DNA from: Spartobacteria bacterium
Lineage (GTDB): Bacteria > Verrucomicrobiota > Verrucomicrobiia > Chthoniobacterales > UBA6821
NCBI GenBank assembly: GCA_947471565.1
Contig: CANIVT010000011.1
Span: 1-64,000 of the forward strand
Reading direction: 5' to 3'
Length of the DNA stretch: 64,000 nucleotides
The notes below the pieces were generated by a model. The model was not told the DNA's origin. It did no database searches and worked only from the letters and a program-made list of their open reading frames with translations. Shown here in pieces: positions 62,803-64,000 of this stretch. Positions within the stretch are counted from its first letter, which is position 1; each line of letters starts with the position of its first letter. A program made the translations under genes and the position numbers.

Positions 62803-64000
62803 ATGAACAAGCTTGTCTCCATCATAACACTCGTTGGTATCACCACGACACTCCGTGCGGAAGTCAGGCCGAATCCACTCTTTACCGATAATGCCGTACT
62901 TCAGCGCGGCATTGCAGTTCCTGTTTGGGGAACGGCCTCCGATGGGGAGAAGGTCACGGTGGAATTTTCCGGGCAGAAACTCTCAACCACTGCGGCCAAA
63001 GGGTTTTGGAACGTGCATCTCAAGGCGATGGAAGCTTCCACCAACCCTTCCACGATGACCATCACGGGGGCTACCAACAGATTGACACTTACGAACCTCC
63101 TCGTCGGCGAGGTCTGGATCTGCAGCGGCCAGTCCAATATGGAACGCCAGCTTGGTCCCAGAAAGGGACAGAAGCCGTTGGTGAACTGGGAGGCTGAAGT
63201 GGCTTCGGCGGATCACCCCCTGCTCCGTCACTTCCAAGTCAAGCAGGTGATTTCCACCAATCCTCTTTCAGAGGTCGTTGGCAAGTGGCAGGTCTGCACG
63301 CCGCAAACCGCTCCGAACTTCACTGCTGTCGGTTACTATTTCGGCCGTGATCTTCTGAAAGACCTGAAGGTTCCCGTCGGTCTTATCAACGTTTCCTGGG
63401 GAGGAACGCCCGCCGAAACATGGACAAGTCACGATATGCTGGCCACGAATCCGGTTTTGGCACCAATTCTGACGCGCCTGAGTAATGATGTGGCGACGTT
63501 TCATGACAGGTTGTCCAAGTACCAATCCGATGAACAGCGGTTGAAACAGGAATACACCAATGCCGTGGCGAAGGCGCTTTCGGAGTCAAAGCCCGCACCC
63601 CGTCCGCCCGTGCCCCCGCGTGACCCGATGACCTCGCAAAACAGCCCCTCCATGCTCTTTAACGGGATGCTCCACCCTGTCATTCCCTACGCCATGCGTG
63701 GGGTGATCTGGTATCAGGGAGAATCGAACAATGGTCGTGCCAGGGAGTATCGCGACCTTTTTCCTGCCATGATTTCCGATTGGCGTGCGCTCTGGGGAGA
63801 GGGCAATTTTCCGTTCCTCTACGTCCAGATAGCACCATTCAAGGGCCAGTCGCCCGAAATCCGGGAGGCTCAATTCATGACCCTTGCGAAGACCACCAAC
63901 ACCGCCATGACAGTGATCACCGATCATGGCGACGCCAATGACATTCATCCGGCGGAGAAGGAGCCGGTGGGGCAGCGACTGGAGCTTGCAGCCCGTGCCC
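62803..64000 (+). CDS. Sialate O-acetylesterase-like SGNH hydrolase, 3' end missing
   Basis: The frame is open from the ATG at 62803 to the window edge (399 complete codons). A signal peptide (about 1-19) precedes a beta-sandwich, then the esterase blocks: catalytic Ser in CSGQSN (S108), GVIWYQGESN, and a DIHP motif with candidate catalytic H382. This is the SASA/acetylxylan esterase family, which removes acetyl groups from sugars. In a plant-polysaccharide locus, deacetylation of pectin or xylan is more likely than of sialic acid. It is divergent from the oxidoreductase gene, 74 bases apart. Confidence 0.82.
   Translation, partial: MNKLVSIITLVGITTTLRAEVRPNPLFTDNAVLQRGIAVPVWGTASDGEKVTVEFSGQKLSTTAAKGFWNVHLKAMEASTNPSTMTITGATNRLTLTNLLVGEVWICSGQSNMERQLGPRKGQKPLVNWEAEVASADHPLLRHFQVKQVISTNPLSEVVGKWQVCTPQTAPNFTAVGYYFGRDLLKDLKVPVGLINVSWGGTPAETWTSHDMLATNPVLAPILTRLSNDVATFHDRLSKYQSDEQRLKQEYTNAVAKALSESKPAPRPPVPPRDPMTSQNSPSMLFNGMLHPVIPYAMRGVIWYQGESNNGRAREYRDLFPAMISDWRALWGEGNFPFLYVQIAPFKGQSPEIREAQFMTLAKTTNTAMTVITDHGDANDIHPAEKEPVGQRLELAARA

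Overview
The window looks like a chromosome segment of a Gram-negative, moderately GC-rich bacterium of the PVC group, most likely Verrucomicrobiota. The lineage is inferred from the gene mix: lipid A acyltransferase and heptosyltransferase domains, a Bat aerotolerance operon, mcsA-mcsB-clpC, GTP-dependent PEP carboxykinase, a NuoH-N cluster, and secreted hydrolases of the kind common in plant-polymer degraders. No rRNA, tRNA, CRISPR array or intact insertion sequence was seen. Both edges cut genes: a GT9 glycosyltransferase on the left and an SGNH/sialate O-acetylesterase-like gene on the right.

Layout. 1-3.2 kb: GT9 end, a small SH3 lipoprotein, then on the minus strand a DEDDy exonuclease and a TPR protein. 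3.5-12.5 kb (+): infA, an AT-hook/HARE-HTH DNA-binding protein, a long-chain acyl-CoA synthetase, ilvE, then mcsA-mcsB-clpC (protein-arginine phosphorylation and proteolysis) and an MgtE-like channel. 12.6-14.5 kb: a secreted FAD oxidoreductase. 15.1-19.9 kb: ABC-F ATPase and an unusual LpxL-like/heptosyltransferase fusion (both minus), whose start codon overlaps that of divergent purK. 20-29.3 kb (+): moxR, DUF58, DUF4381, batA, a batB/C fusion, batD, batE and a DUF3108 gene, with many 4-bp start/stop overlaps. 29.4-32.7 kb: pckG (minus), DUF2721 and a Bax-inhibitor-1/YccA protein. 33.0-33.5 kb: a BrnT-type toxin-antitoxin pair. 33.8-41.3 kb: nuoHIJKLMN. 41.3-46.8 kb: recF, an MsbA-like ABC exporter and two paralogous glycosyltransferase-like genes. 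46.8-64 kb: a carbohydrate locus with secreted aldose epimerase, GH51, araB, araA, GH127-type beta-L-arabinofuranosidase, araD, a GH2 enzyme, an SSS symporter, a Gfo/Idh/MocA oxidoreductase and the partial esterase.

How they work together. The arabinose block reads as one pathway: exported GH51 and GH127 enzymes release L-arabinose from alpha- and beta-linked polymers, an epimerase equilibrates anomers, the symporter may import sugar, and AraA, AraB and AraD convert it to D-xylulose 5-phosphate. The Bat block is a membrane VWA/MoxR assembly. NuoH-N form the membrane arm of complex I plus NuoI; NuoA-G must be encoded elsewhere.

The most unusual feature is between the genes. Gaps hold (i) a roughly 80-100-base element in three diverged copies whose central hairpin shows a compensatory base-pair change between two copies, and (ii) several unrelated families of imperfect micro-tandem repeats with 7-9-base units, often facing each other as inverted pairs. 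Two have run into coding sequence, forming the end of one gene and the beginning of another.
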